Source of the DNA: Anaerolineae bacterium
Lineage (GTDB): Bacteria > Chloroflexota > Anaerolineae > B4-G1 > SLSP01
NCBI GenBank assembly: GCA_018055515.1
Contig: JAGPHL010000115.1
Location: 1-8,861, forward strand
Length of the DNA stretch: 8,861 nucleotides
Reading direction: 5' to 3'
Under the pieces are notes generated by a model that saw only the letters and a program-made list of their open reading frames with translations, searched no databases and was not told where the DNA came from. Position numbers and translations under genes: made by a program. This document shows positions 1-6,224 of the stretch, in pieces (positions within the stretch are counted from its first letter, which is position 1; each line of letters starts with the position of its first letter).

Positions 1-50
1 GAAGAGAGCTGTCGCAACCCCTGCTCACGGTTACGACTCACACCTCATAG

Positions 51-65
51 GGTAACTGTTCAGCC
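51..65 (+). repeat. Left copy of a 15-base inverted repeat pair
   Basis: GGTAACTGTTCAGCC at 51-65 matches the reverse complement of 336-350 at 14 of 15 positions. The pair lies 48 and 45 bases outside the 177-base palindromic element, almost symmetrically. It could mark the ends of a larger 300-base element that carries the palindrome. I see no direct duplication just outside the pair, so the element interpretation is inference. Confidence 0.6.
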
Positions 66-113
66 ACTGATTAAAAACACAAGATTTCATGGCAGCAAAT
101 GAAGATTTAGAAT

Positions 114-290
114 CAGCTTTTGCCCCCCATCCCCTGACCCCTTCTCCCCGCGCAGCGCGGGGAGAAGGGGAAACTTTTTTGTGGGTTTTTGCAGGCGGGC
201 TACGCCCGCCTGCAAAAACCCTATTTTTTCTCCCCCTCCCTAACGGCGTCTGCGCCGTTGGGGAGGGGGCAGGGGGTGGGGCAAAAGCTG
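114..290. repeat. Nested palindromic (cloverleaf-like) element, 177 bases
   Basis: The two ends are 13-base perfect inverted repeats (CAGCTTTTGCCCC at 114-126 and its complement at 278-290). The pairing continues inward after a 2-base bulge: 129-136 pairs with 270-277, with one T-G wobble. Inside sit three further hairpins: 138-153 with 155-170 (16 perfect pairs around one central base), 183-200 with 204-221 (18 perfect pairs, 3-base loop), and 232-248 with 253-269 (17 pairs with one wobble, 4-base loop). The linkers 171-182 and 222-231 each contain a run of six T. Overall about 80% of bases can pair into one four-way junction. Such structures are typical of non-autonomous mobile or REP-like elements. 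I see no flanking target duplication and no transposase nearby. The T runs after arms 1 and 2 would let it act as a plus-strand terminator. Confidence 0.8.
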
Positions 291-335
291 CAGCTCACAA
301 AGGTTCATCCATCGCCGTCTGGCACCCTGGCGCCA

Positions 336-350
336 GGCTGAACAGTCACC
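336..350 (-). repeat. Right copy of a 15-base inverted repeat pair
   Basis: On the minus strand this reads GGTGACTGTTCAGCC, one base different from 51-65. Its edge overlaps a perfect 12-base palindrome, CCTGGCGCCAGG, at 326-337. See the left copy for the interpretation. Confidence 0.6.
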
Positions 351-405
351 GCACATTTTCATCCTTGGATAGTGTGCGCCGGCACATGGCGTCTCCTTCA
401 AAAAT

Positions 406-445
406 AGCGAATCGGCGAGTCAGCGAATCAACGAATCAGCGAGTC
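406..445. repeat. Tandem array, five 8-base units
   Basis: Five adjacent units follow the consensus AGCGARTC (R is A or G): 406-413, 414-421, 422-429, 430-437 and 438-445. Each unit differs from the consensus by at most one base. There are no spacers, so this is not a CRISPR array. Its function is unknown. Confidence 0.75.
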
Positions 446-449
446 ATTT

Positions 450-519
450 ACGTTCGCACCTTCACACCTGAGCACGTGGACACGTTCACACCTGGACACG
501 TTCGCACCTTCGCACGTCT
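450..519. repeat. Degenerate tandem repeat, period about 16
   Basis: Variants of CACGTTCRCACCT recur with a period of about 16 bases. The clearest copies are 481-496 and 497-512, with a more diverged one at 465-480 and a partial one at 451-461. The array follows the 8-base array after four bases. On the minus strand it reads as alternating AACGTG and CAGGTGTG motifs. It is too short and degenerate to be a CRISPR array. Confidence 0.6.
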
Positions 520-580
520 CCACTGATGTTCACTCCCGGTAATCGGCTGCCGGCCTCAGGCGGGAAATTCCATCCACGGC

Positions 581-1528
581 TCAAATAGCCGCGCCGGCTC
601 GCGGGCTCTCCACCCCCTCGGCGACCACCCGCAGATACACGCTTTCCAGGCTTTGCGGCACTTCACTGAGCGAGAAGACCTTCATCCCCGCGCCGAGCAG
701 CGCCGCCAAAATCGCCGGGTTGGCCTCCATGGGATGTTCGGCCCGATAACGGATGACGTCGGGGCCGCTGGCCTCGACCTCCGCGAAGCGCGCCACCAGG
801 TCAACGGCGCCATTGACCCCCGGTTGCGCCAAACGCACTTCCATGAGCGGCGCTCCCAGCAGGCGCCGTTTCAACTCCACGGAAGTGCCCTCCGCCACGA
901 TACGGCCCTGACGAATGATCGCGATGCGATCGGCGAGCTCTTCCGCCTCCATCAGGTTGTGCGTGCAGATGATGATGGCGCGTTGGTCGCTGCGCAGCTG
1001 CAAAATCGCGTCACGCACCAACCGCGCGCTTTGCGGGTCCATCGTCGCCGTCGGCTCGTCGAGCATCAACACCTCCGGGTCATGGAGCAACGTGCGCATC
1101 AGCGCCACCTTCTGCGCCATGCCACGGGAATATTCCCCCAGGCGGCGATCCAGCACCTCACTCATCCCAAACCACTCGGCAAGATAGGCGATCCGCGCCT
1201 GACGCGCCTCGACCGACATCCCCCGCACTTCGCCAAAGAACTCGAGGTATTCCTGCCCCGACATGCGATGATACAGCCCCGGAGACTCGGTGAGCACCCC
1301 CACGTGCTGCCGGACCTCCAAACTCTGTCGGGCGACATCGAAACCGGCAACCACAGCGGATCCCGCCGTTGGCCGCAACACCGCCGACAGCATCCGCACC
1401 GTCGTCGTCTTGCCGGCGCCGTTGGGTCCCAACAACGCCAGCACCTCGCCGGGCCGCACGGTCAGCGTGATGCCGTCCACCGCCAACACCGTCTCAAACT
1501 GCTTCGTCAGGCCCACCATTTCGATCAT
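581..1528 (-). CDS. ABC transporter ATP-binding protein (ABC-2 type exporter family)
   Basis: Cytoplasmic ATPase subunit that would power an ABC-2-type export or drug/Na-type transporter; the substrate is not evident. Residues 1-220 are the nucleotide-binding domain: Walker A GPNGAGKTT at 34-42, Q-loop region 79-92 with Glu81 (TESPG) where many ABC proteins have Gln, signature YSRGMAQK at 133-140, Walker B LMLDEPT at 154-160 with Glu158, a D-loop reading TMDP, and switch His190. Residues 225-315 form the small C-terminal domain common in DrrA/NatA/CcmA-like subunits. At 315 residues the length is normal for that group. The ATG has a strong Shine-Dalgarno site (GGAGGG at 1535-1540, 6-base spacer). 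It has its own promoter and lies beyond the ftsZ terminators, so it is probably transcribed separately. No partner permease is visible: downstream is repeat DNA, which is unusual for this family. The general call is firm and the transported substrate unknown. Confidence 0.93.
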   Translation of the reverse strand: MIEMVGLTKQFETVLAVDGITLTVRPGEVLALLGPNGAGKTTTVRMLSAVLRPTAGSAVVAGFDVARQSLEVRQHVGVLTESPGLYHRMSGQEYLEFFGEVRGMSVEARQARIAYLAEWFGMSEVLDRRLGEYSRGMAQKVALMRTLLHDPEVLMLDEPTATMDPQSARLVRDAILQLRSDQRAIIICTHNLMEAEELADRIAIIRQGRIVAEGTSVELKRRLLGAPLMEVRLAQPGVNGAVDLVARFAEVEASGPDVIRYRAEHPMEANPAILAALLGAGMKVFSLSEVPQSLESVYLRVVAEGVESPRAGAAI

Positions 1529-1550
1529 ATCAAACCCTCCTCTAACCCCA

Positions 1551-1590
1551 TGTTCTCATTATACCATAAAGGCAAATTTCCTGAAGCAGA
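1551..1590 (-). promoter_or_regulatory. Extended -10 promoter of the ABC ATPase gene
   Basis: The minus strand has a perfect TATAAT (1563-1558) preceded by TGG, giving an extended -10 (TGnTATAAT). The -35 region is weak: TTCAGG, 16 bases upstream, shares only the leading TT with the consensus. The expected start of transcription is near 1551, leaving a leader of about 23 bases before the ATG at 1528. It lies after the second terminator hairpin, which fits independent expression. Confidence 0.7.
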
Positions 1591-1637
1591 GCGCCTGACG
1601 GCTCAAAACGAAATCGCCCACCCGGCGGCATCGCGCC

Positions 1638-1670
1638 CAACAAAACGGGCGCTCTTTTTCCAGAGCGCCC
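1638..1670 (-). terminator. Second intrinsic terminator candidate between ftsZ and the ABC gene
   Basis: A perfect 9-pair stem (1662-1670 with 1647-1655, sequence GGGCGCTCT) has a 6-base loop and is followed on the minus strand by GTTTTGTTG. It has no T run on the plus strand, so it is oriented with the dcw genes. It lies about 170 bases past the ftsZ stop and would stop read-through before the ABC promoter. Confidence 0.75.
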
Positions 1671-1785
1671 ACGTCAAGCCAGGTGACAAAGGAGGGCGAC
1701 ACTTCCTCACACGGCCATGCCCGCAACAGGACCACCCGTGATGAAAGCCTCACCCGGCGCATGAAAATTGCATCACCAGGACGCG

Positions 1786-1821
1786 AAAAACACGGAGACC
1801 ACATGGGAGCCAGCCTCCGTG
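1786..1821 (-). terminator. Intrinsic terminator candidate directly after ftsZ
   Basis: On the minus strand CACGGAG (1821-1815) can pair with CTCCGTG (1797-1791) and is followed at once by five T (1790-1786). It begins 22 bases past the ftsZ stop, the expected place for the end of the dcw operon. The 17-base loop is long, so it may be weak, and the hairpin at 1638-1670 may back it up. Confidence 0.6.
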
Positions 1822-1842
1822 CTCCCCGCGCTGGAATCCCAC

Positions 1843-2913
1843 TCACGAACGGCGGCGCATGAAAGTCGGGATCTCGACGTTGTGAGGATCAATCGGCTGC
1901 TGGACGAGGATGCTCTCACGCATCTCCCGACGCGGCTGTTGCGCCGGCGCCCGAACGGGCATGTCCTCCTGATCGAAGCCGGTTGCCACGACCGTGATGC
2001 GGATGTCATCAGCCAGCGTGGGGTCCACCACCGCCCCAAAAATGAGATTGACGTCCTGATGCGCGGTCTCACGAATGAGCGAAGCCGCCTCGTTGACCTC
2101 GAACAGGGTCATGTTGGGGCCGCCGGCAATGTTCAAGAGGATGCCGCGTGCGCCTTCGATGGTGACATCCAACAGCCGGCTCGAAATGGCCTGCTGCGCG
2201 GCTTCCACGGCGCGATTGTCGCCGCTTGCCCGCCCGATCGCCATCAGCGCCGCGCCACCTTCCTGCATGATCGCCTTCACGTCGGCGAAATCCAGGTTGA
2301 TGAGCCCCGGCACGGTGATGACTTCGGTGATGCCCTGAATGCCCTGGCGCAGCACATCATCGGCAAGCGCAAAGGCATTGAGCATCGTCATGCGCTTCTC
2401 GGTGATCTCCAACAGCCGATCGTTGGGGATCACGATCAGCGTGTCCACCACCTGCTTGAGCGCCTCGATGCCCTCCCCCGCCGTGCGCTGTCGCCGCGAG
2501 CCCTCGAAGGTGAAGGGGCGGGTGACCACCCCAATCGTCAGCGCCTTCACCTGCTCCTTGGCGATGCGGGCGATGACCGGCGCCGCGCCCGTTCCGGTGC
2601 CGCCGCCCATGCCCGCCGTGACGAAGACCATATCGGCCCCGTCGAGCACCTCGAGCATCTCGGCTGCCGATTCCTCCGCCGCCTTCTGGCCGAACTCGGG
2701 ATTGCCGCCGGCGCCCAGGCCGCGCGTCACATTGTCCCCCAGACGCACCCGCTTGGGCGCGTCGGAGAGCATCAACGCCTGCGCGTCCGTGTTAACGGCG
2801 ATAAAATCCACGCCCTGCAGGCCCTCGGCAATCATCCGATTGACGGCATTGCAGCCGCCACCACCGACCCCCACTACCCGAATCTGCGCGAAATTCTCAA
2901 CCACGACACCCAT
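1843..2913 (-). CDS. ftsZ: Cell division protein FtsZ
   Basis: Tubulin-like GTPase that polymerises at midcell into the Z ring and organises the divisome. Of 356 residues, the N-terminal nucleotide-binding half shows [14 protein letters not shown] at 14-27 and the tubulin signature GGGTGTG at 103-109. The T7 synergy loop NLDFADV at 206-212 keeps Asn206, Asp208 and Asp211, needed to hydrolyse GTP in the next subunit. The tail ends [11 protein letters not shown], a good match to the conserved C-terminal peptide that binds FtsA. The linker (about 320-345) is short, as in many non-proteobacterial FtsZ. I chose the ATG at 2913 because GGAGGTG (2919-2925) lies five bases upstream; a TTG seven codons earlier would swallow that site. 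It is the last gene of the cluster, 54 bases after ftsA, and is followed by terminators. Confidence 0.98.
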   Translation of the reverse strand: MGVVVENFAQIRVVGVGGGGCNAVNRMIAEGLQGVDFIAVNTDAQALMLSDAPKRVRLGDNVTRGLGAGGNPEFGQKAAEESAAEMLEVLDGADMVFVTAGMGGGTGTGAAPVIARIAKEQVKALTIGVVTRPFTFEGSRRQRTAGEGIEALKQVVDTLIVIPNDRLLEITEKRMTMLNAFALADDVLRQGIQGITEVITVPGLINLDFADVKAIMQEGGAALMAIGRASGDNRAVEAAQQAISSRLLDVTIEGARGILLNIAGGPNMTLFEVNEAASLIRETAHQDVNLIFGAVVDPTLADDIRITVVATGFDQEDMPVRAPAQQPRREMRESILVQQPIDPHNVEIPTFMRRRS

Positions 2914-2918
2914 CTTGC

Positions 2919-2925
2919 CACCTCC
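2919..2925 (-). promoter_or_regulatory. Strong Shine-Dalgarno site that fixes the ftsZ start
   Basis: GGAGGTG on the minus strand is a full match to the anti-Shine-Dalgarno core, five bases before the ATG at 2913. It favours that ATG over the TTG at 2934 and suggests ftsZ is translated efficiently. Confidence 0.85.
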
Positions 2926-2967
2926 ATAAAACAATAGCCTGAATGAGATTCCATTCTCAATGCACTT

Positions 2968-4197
2968 TCACCCTGGCATCAAAGCCCGCAACCAGCTTCC
3001 CAACCGCTTCCACCACGAGGCGCGTGAGGATTTCCAGGCGCTGGCGCCGCCCACGTCCTCCCACATCGGGGTCCACTTCAACAGTCCAACCCCCACCGCC
3101 GAGGCTGGCGAGGCGACCTTGTCCGCCAACCCCCCCAGCCCTTGCGGCACACCGATTTGCACCGGCAAGTCAAAAATATCCCGCGCCAGATCGCGGAACC
3201 CCGGGAGCAGCGCCGTCCCGCCGCAGAGCACCAGTCCCGCTGGCAGCAGGCCATCATAGCCCGAACGCTTGATCTCCTGCTGCACGTTTTCCAGAATCTC
3301 CTCACTGCGCGCCATCACGATCTGCGCCAGTTTCCAGCGCGGGACGACCACCGGCGCACTCTCGCCATACGGCGAAATCGTGAAGCGCTCATCTTCCGCC
3401 ACCTGCGCCATCATCGCGTGTCCGTAACGCAACTTCACCTCTTCCGCCGTCTCCGGCGGCAGCCGCAAGCCAATAGCAATGTCGTTGGTGATGTATTCCC
3501 CGCCCATGGACAACGTGCGCGTGTACCAGACCGTTCCCTCAATGAAGATGGCAATGTCGGTCGTGCCCTCGCCAATATCCACGAGCACCACGCCCATTTC
3601 CTTCTCAGTGTGAGTGAGCAACGAGGCCCCGGCGGCCAGGCTGCTCAACACTAATTCGCTCACCTCGACGCCGGCGCCGTTGACGCATTTGGTGAGGTTC
3701 TGAATCGCCGTCATGGACCCCATCACCACATGCGCTTCCACTTCCAGGCGAAAGCCGTGCATCCCCAGGGGATCGCGCACCCCATTTTGCCCGTCCACGA
3801 CATACGCGCGCGGGATAATGTGCAGCAGCTCCTGATTCTGCGGCAGCGCGATCGCCCCGGCGGCTTCCAACGCGCGATCCACATCCTCCGCCGTGATGCC
3901 CCGATCGCGCCGCGAGACGCCCACCACGCCCGGGCTGTTGCGCGAGCTGATGTGCGCGCCGTTAATGCTCACATACGCCCGCTCGATCTGGTAGCCGGAA
4001 CTCTGTTCCGCTCGCGCGACGGCTTCGGCGATCGCTGCGGTCGCCTCCGCGACGTTGACGATGACGCCCTTGCGCACGCCCCGCGACGGCGCCTGGCCCA
4101 CCCCCACGATGCGGGTTCCGCCGTTCTCGCTGACCTCGCCTACCAACACCTCTATCTTGTGACTGCCGACGTCAATGCCGACCACCGATTGTTCCAT
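2968..4197 (-). CDS. ftsA: Cell division protein FtsA
   Basis: Actin-like ATPase that anchors FtsZ filaments to the membrane and recruits later divisome proteins. Of 409 residues: phosphate-1 loop GIDVGSHKIEVLVGEV at 7-22; the inserted SHS2-type 1C domain at roughly 85-165 (the VSINGAHISSRNSPG segment at 76-90 leads into it); phosphate-2 motif VDIGEGTTDIA at 206-216; and adenosine motif LVLCGGTALLPGF at 322-334. The last 22 residues form a Trp- and basic-rich amphipathic helix (SWWKRLGSWLRAL), the membrane-targeting sequence. The ATG at 4197 follows a Shine-Dalgarno-like TGAGGT with a 6-base spacer. It sits between ftsQ (59-base gap) and ftsZ (54-base gap), its standard place. All key motifs are intact. 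Confidence 0.97.
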   Translation of the reverse strand: MEQSVVGIDVGSHKIEVLVGEVSENGGTRIVGVGQAPSRGVRKGVIVNVAEATAAIAEAVARAEQSSGYQIERAYVSINGAHISSRNSPGVVGVSRRDRGITAEDVDRALEAAGAIALPQNQELLHIIPRAYVVDGQNGVRDPLGMHGFRLEVEAHVVMGSMTAIQNLTKCVNGAGVEVSELVLSSLAAGASLLTHTEKEMGVVLVDIGEGTTDIAIFIEGTVWYTRTLSMGGEYITNDIAIGLRLPPETAEEVKLRYGHAMMAQVAEDERFTISPYGESAPVVVPRWKLAQIVMARSEEILENVQQEIKRSGYDGLLPAGLVLCGGTALLPGFRDLARDIFDLPVQIGVPQGLGGLADKVASPASAVGVGLLKWTPMWEDVGGASAWKSSRASWWKRLGSWLRALMPG

Positions 4198-4256
4198 GCC
4201 GCTACCTCACCCAAGCATTCCATGAGCCCACCCACTTTACCAGCCGCCGGCTGTCC

Positions 4257-5057
4257 TCACCAACTGCCGCTCACTTTGTACACCGGCGCCTGCAAGAAAC
4301 GCACATCCACAGCGCTGGGAGTGATGCCTTCCGCGCGGAGCTGGGCCAGCAAGCGCTCACAGAGTTGCCAGCGCGGCGCCATCTCCGCTCCCACCCCAAA
4401 CGCCACCGTCACGCCGTCGGGGCTGTGCCACAACAATCCCCGTTGGGGATGATAGCTCACCGCGCCCCCCGGCAGGTTCAGGGCCTGCAGAGCGCGCATC
4501 CCTTCGAGCACCGCCGGGGGTACCGCGCCAGCAGCAGGCAGCGGGCCACTGATGACCGGCAGGTCCTCGCGCTCCGAACGCACCGACATCACCAAACCCT
4601 CCGCGTCCACCCAGAAGGCCCCTTCCGGCGCGAGCCATTGCAGCACCGGCTCGCGCTCTCGGACGGTGATCGTGCACGAGGCGGGATAGATGCGGCAGGA
4701 AGCATCCGCCTCCGCCACCACCGGTACCGCGGCGAGCACCTGCGAGATGATGGCGCTCGGACGCAGCCACAGGCCGTGCAACCCCAACACCTGCCCCGCC
4801 AACGCCACATCGCGGCGGGTCTCCATCACAGAGGCGCCGGTCACCCGCACCCGGGTCGCATCCACATACCAGCTGGGATCGAGCCACAGCCAGAGCAGCG
4901 CCGCCGCGAGCAACAGGACCGGCAGCAGCGCGCGCCAGGGGACCCGGAATGCCGGCGCGGCCGTCTGAGCCCGGTGATGACTGCCCGCAACCTGCCGCGT
5001 CACCACCGGCTGCGCCCCTAGCAGGGCTGCGGTTCGAGGATAACTTCGCCTGGCCAT
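4257..5057 (-). CDS. ftsQ: Cell division protein FtsQ/DivIB
   Basis: Bitopic divisome protein that links the cytoplasmic ring to the septal synthase complex (FtsW/FtsI, with FtsL and FtsB in known systems). Of 266 residues: a basic cytoplasmic tail 1-38; one membrane helix about 42-60 (LLPVLLLAAALLWLWL); then a POTRA domain about 65-135, where VRVTGASVME opens the fold and TVREREPVLQW closes it; then the beta domain to about 260 (FWVDAEGLVMS and the VDVRFL segment). Sequence similarity in this family is low, so the call rests on architecture plus position between ddl and ftsA. Cys121 and Cys128 sit on the two strands either side of the POTRA hairpin turn, outside the membrane, and could form a disulfide. 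The ATG at 5057 has GGAGG with a 5-base spacer. It starts 36 bases after ddl. Confidence 0.9.
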   Translation of the reverse strand: MARRSYPRTAALLGAQPVVTRQVAGSHHRAQTAAPAFRVPWRALLPVLLLAAALLWLWLDPSWYVDATRVRVTGASVMETRRDVALAGQVLGLHGLWLRPSAIISQVLAAVPVVAEADASCRIYPASCTITVREREPVLQWLAPEGAFWVDAEGLVMSVRSEREDLPVISGPLPAAGAVPPAVLEGMRALQALNLPGGAVSYHPQRGLLWHSPDGVTVAFGVGAEMAPRWQLCERLLAQLRAEGITPSAVDVRFLQAPVYKVSGSW

Positions 5058-5093
5058 GCTCCCCTCCCTTGCTGACGTGCTGACGCTCGCAAT

Positions 5094-6224
5094 TCACGCG
5101 CCGGGACGATACACCCGCTCCGACCGCGCAGTCTCCCCATGCCGCTCCAACGCCAGATCAATCAGCCAGCTCAGCAGGCGCGGATAGGGGACGCCCGTCG
5201 CTTCCCACAATTTCGGGTACATACTGATCTTGGTGAACCCCGGAATCGTATTGAGTTCGTTCAGATACACCGTGCCGCTCTCGTTATCGAGCAGGAAATC
5301 CGCCCGCACCATGCCGGCCCCATCAATGGCGCGATACGCGCGAATGGCCAGCTCCCGCACCTGCTCGCTCAACCCGGCGCTGAGGGGCGCCGGAATGAGC
5401 AGCTGCGAGGCGTGCTCGCCCTCGTCCAGATACTTCGCCGCGTAATCGTAGAACTCGCGGCTGGGGATGATCTCACCCGGCACCGATGCCGAGGGCGCCT
5501 CGTTGCCCAGCACGCTCACCTCGATCTCGCGCGCCGCCGGCACTGCCTGCTCGACCAGAATGCGCCGGTCATAACAGGCCGCTTCCTGCAAGCCTTCCAA
5601 CAAATCCGAGCGGCTCCGGCATTTGGTGATCCCCACCGAGGATCCCAAATTCGCCGGCTTGGTGAAGACCGGGTAAGGCAAAGTGCTTTCGACCTCCTCC
5701 AACACCGCCTGCGGTTCGCGCTCCCACCGGCGACGGCTGAGTCCCACATAGGCGGCGATGGGCAATCCATGCGCCTTGCAAACGTCCTTGAACAGGATCT
5801 TATCCATGGCCACCGCCGAGGCCAGGACGCCGCAGCCCACATAGGGCACGTCCGCCAGCTCCAGCAAGCCCTGGAGGGCGCCATCCTCGCCGAACGTGCC
5901 GTGCAACACCGGGAAAACCACATCCACGCGCGAAAACAGGCGCAGCCGGGCTGCCCCGTCCAGGGGCTCGATTTCCCACAGGCCCCGTCGCAGCGTGTCG
6001 GGCAGCAACGCCGCCGGGCGCACGCCCTCAAATATCTCGGCCTGCAGGGCCCCCAGCACGTCCTCCCCCGCAATCCATGCTCCCTGGCGGGTGATGCCCA
6101 CCTGGATGATGTCGTATTTGGCGGGATCGAGCGCCGCCAGCACCGACTGCGCCGAGGCCAGACTCACCTCGTGCTCGCCCGAGCGCCCGCCAAACAGCAC
6201 CGCCACCTTCAATCTATCCTCCAC
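5094..6224 (-). CDS. ddl: D-alanine--D-alanine ligase
   Basis: ATP-grasp enzyme that joins two D-alanines to make the dipeptide MurF adds to the peptidoglycan precursor; cytoplasmic. From the chosen start it has 376 residues, similar to the longer DdlA-type enzymes. Motifs in order: VLFGGRSGEHEVSLASA near the N-terminus, HGTFGEDGALQG, the MDK segment, KPANLGSSVGITK, EIEVSVLG, YDYAAKY (Tyr in the omega loop, typical of true D-Ala-D-Ala ligases rather than D-Ala-D-Lac ones), VRADFLLD, and LNELNTIPGFT, which carries the metal ligands. I chose the GTG at 6224, with GGAG seven bases upstream, giving VEDRLKVAVLFGG and an 11-base overlap with murB. A TTG at 6212 with GGAGG five bases upstream, one base after the murB stop, is nearly as good. 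The TTG at 6251 is unlikely. Confidence 0.95.
   Translation of the reverse strand: MEDRLKVAVLFGGRSGEHEVSLASAQSVLAALDPAKYDIIQVGITRQGAWIAGEDVLGALQAEIFEGVRPAALLPDTLRRGLWEIEPLDGAARLRLFSRVDVVFPVLHGTFGEDGALQGLLELADVPYVGCGVLASAVAMDKILFKDVCKAHGLPIAAYVGLSRRRWEREPQAVLEEVESTLPYPVFTKPANLGSSVGITKCRSRSDLLEGLQEAACYDRRILVEQAVPAAREIEVSVLGNEAPSASVPGEIIPSREFYDYAAKYLDEGEHASQLLIPAPLSAGLSEQVRELAIRAYRAIDGAGMVRADFLLDNESGTVYLNELNTIPGFTKISMYPKLWEATGVPYPRLLSWLIDLALERHGETARSERVYRPGA

Larger units (their letters stand above)
1..580. other. Gene-free, repeat-rich stretch
   Basis: I find no credible gene in these 580 bases on either strand. The longest reading frame (89-526, plus) runs through the palindromic element and the tandem repeats, starts without a ribosome binding site, and encodes low-complexity Pro/Gly/Arg-rich sequence, so it looks spurious. 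The stretch contains a wide inverted repeat pair (51-65/336-350), a nested palindromic element (114-290), a perfect 12-base palindrome at 326-337, an 8-base tandem array (406-445) and a degenerate array of about 16 bases per unit (about 450-519). Bases 1-50 and 520-580 show nothing I can name. It lies directly downstream of the minus-strand ABC gene. Confidence 0.75.
1529..1842. other. Gene-free interval between ftsZ and the ABC ATPase gene
   Basis: These 314 bases contain the two terminator candidates and the ABC promoter. A 95-codon minus-strand frame (1559-1846) crosses both terminators, has no ribosome binding site and resembles nothing I recognise, so I do not call it. Between the terminators (1671-1785) there is an additional 6-base inverted pair (GTGATG/CATCAC, from 1738 to about 1775), but no clear promoter. 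Confidence 0.65.

Noticed and set aside
406..519. Possible CRISPR array
   Set aside because: Units are 8 and about 16 bases, degenerate and contiguous with no spacers, and there are no cas genes in the window.
89..526. 145-codon plus-strand frame starting inside the repeat region
   Set aside because: It is built from the palindromic element and tandem repeats, has no ribosome binding site, and its Pro/Gly/Arg-rich translation is the usual artefact of such repeats.
653..1741. 362-codon plus-strand frame opposite the ABC gene
   Set aside because: His/Arg/Gln-rich antisense translation typical of GC-rich DNA. It runs across the ABC promoter, and the minus-strand frame has complete catalytic motifs.
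1559..1846. 95-codon minus-strand frame between ftsZ and the ABC gene
   Set aside because: It crosses both terminator hairpins and the -10 box, has no ribosome binding site and shows no family features.
1768..2937. 389-codon plus-strand frame opposite ftsZ
   Set aside because: Antisense shadow of a clearly intact ftsZ, with no recognisable motif or start signal.
2941..2959. Two mutually exclusive 5-pair hairpins in the ftsA-ftsZ gap (GAATG/CATTC and TGAGA/TCTCA)
   Set aside because: Stems are short and AT-containing, with 6-base loops and no T run. They are not strong enough to claim as a regulatory switch without conservation data.
4357..5097. 246-codon minus-strand frame overlapping ftsQ
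   Set aside because: Gly/Ala-rich out-of-frame shadow. FtsQ in the other frame has the membrane helix and POTRA layout and a good ribosome binding site.
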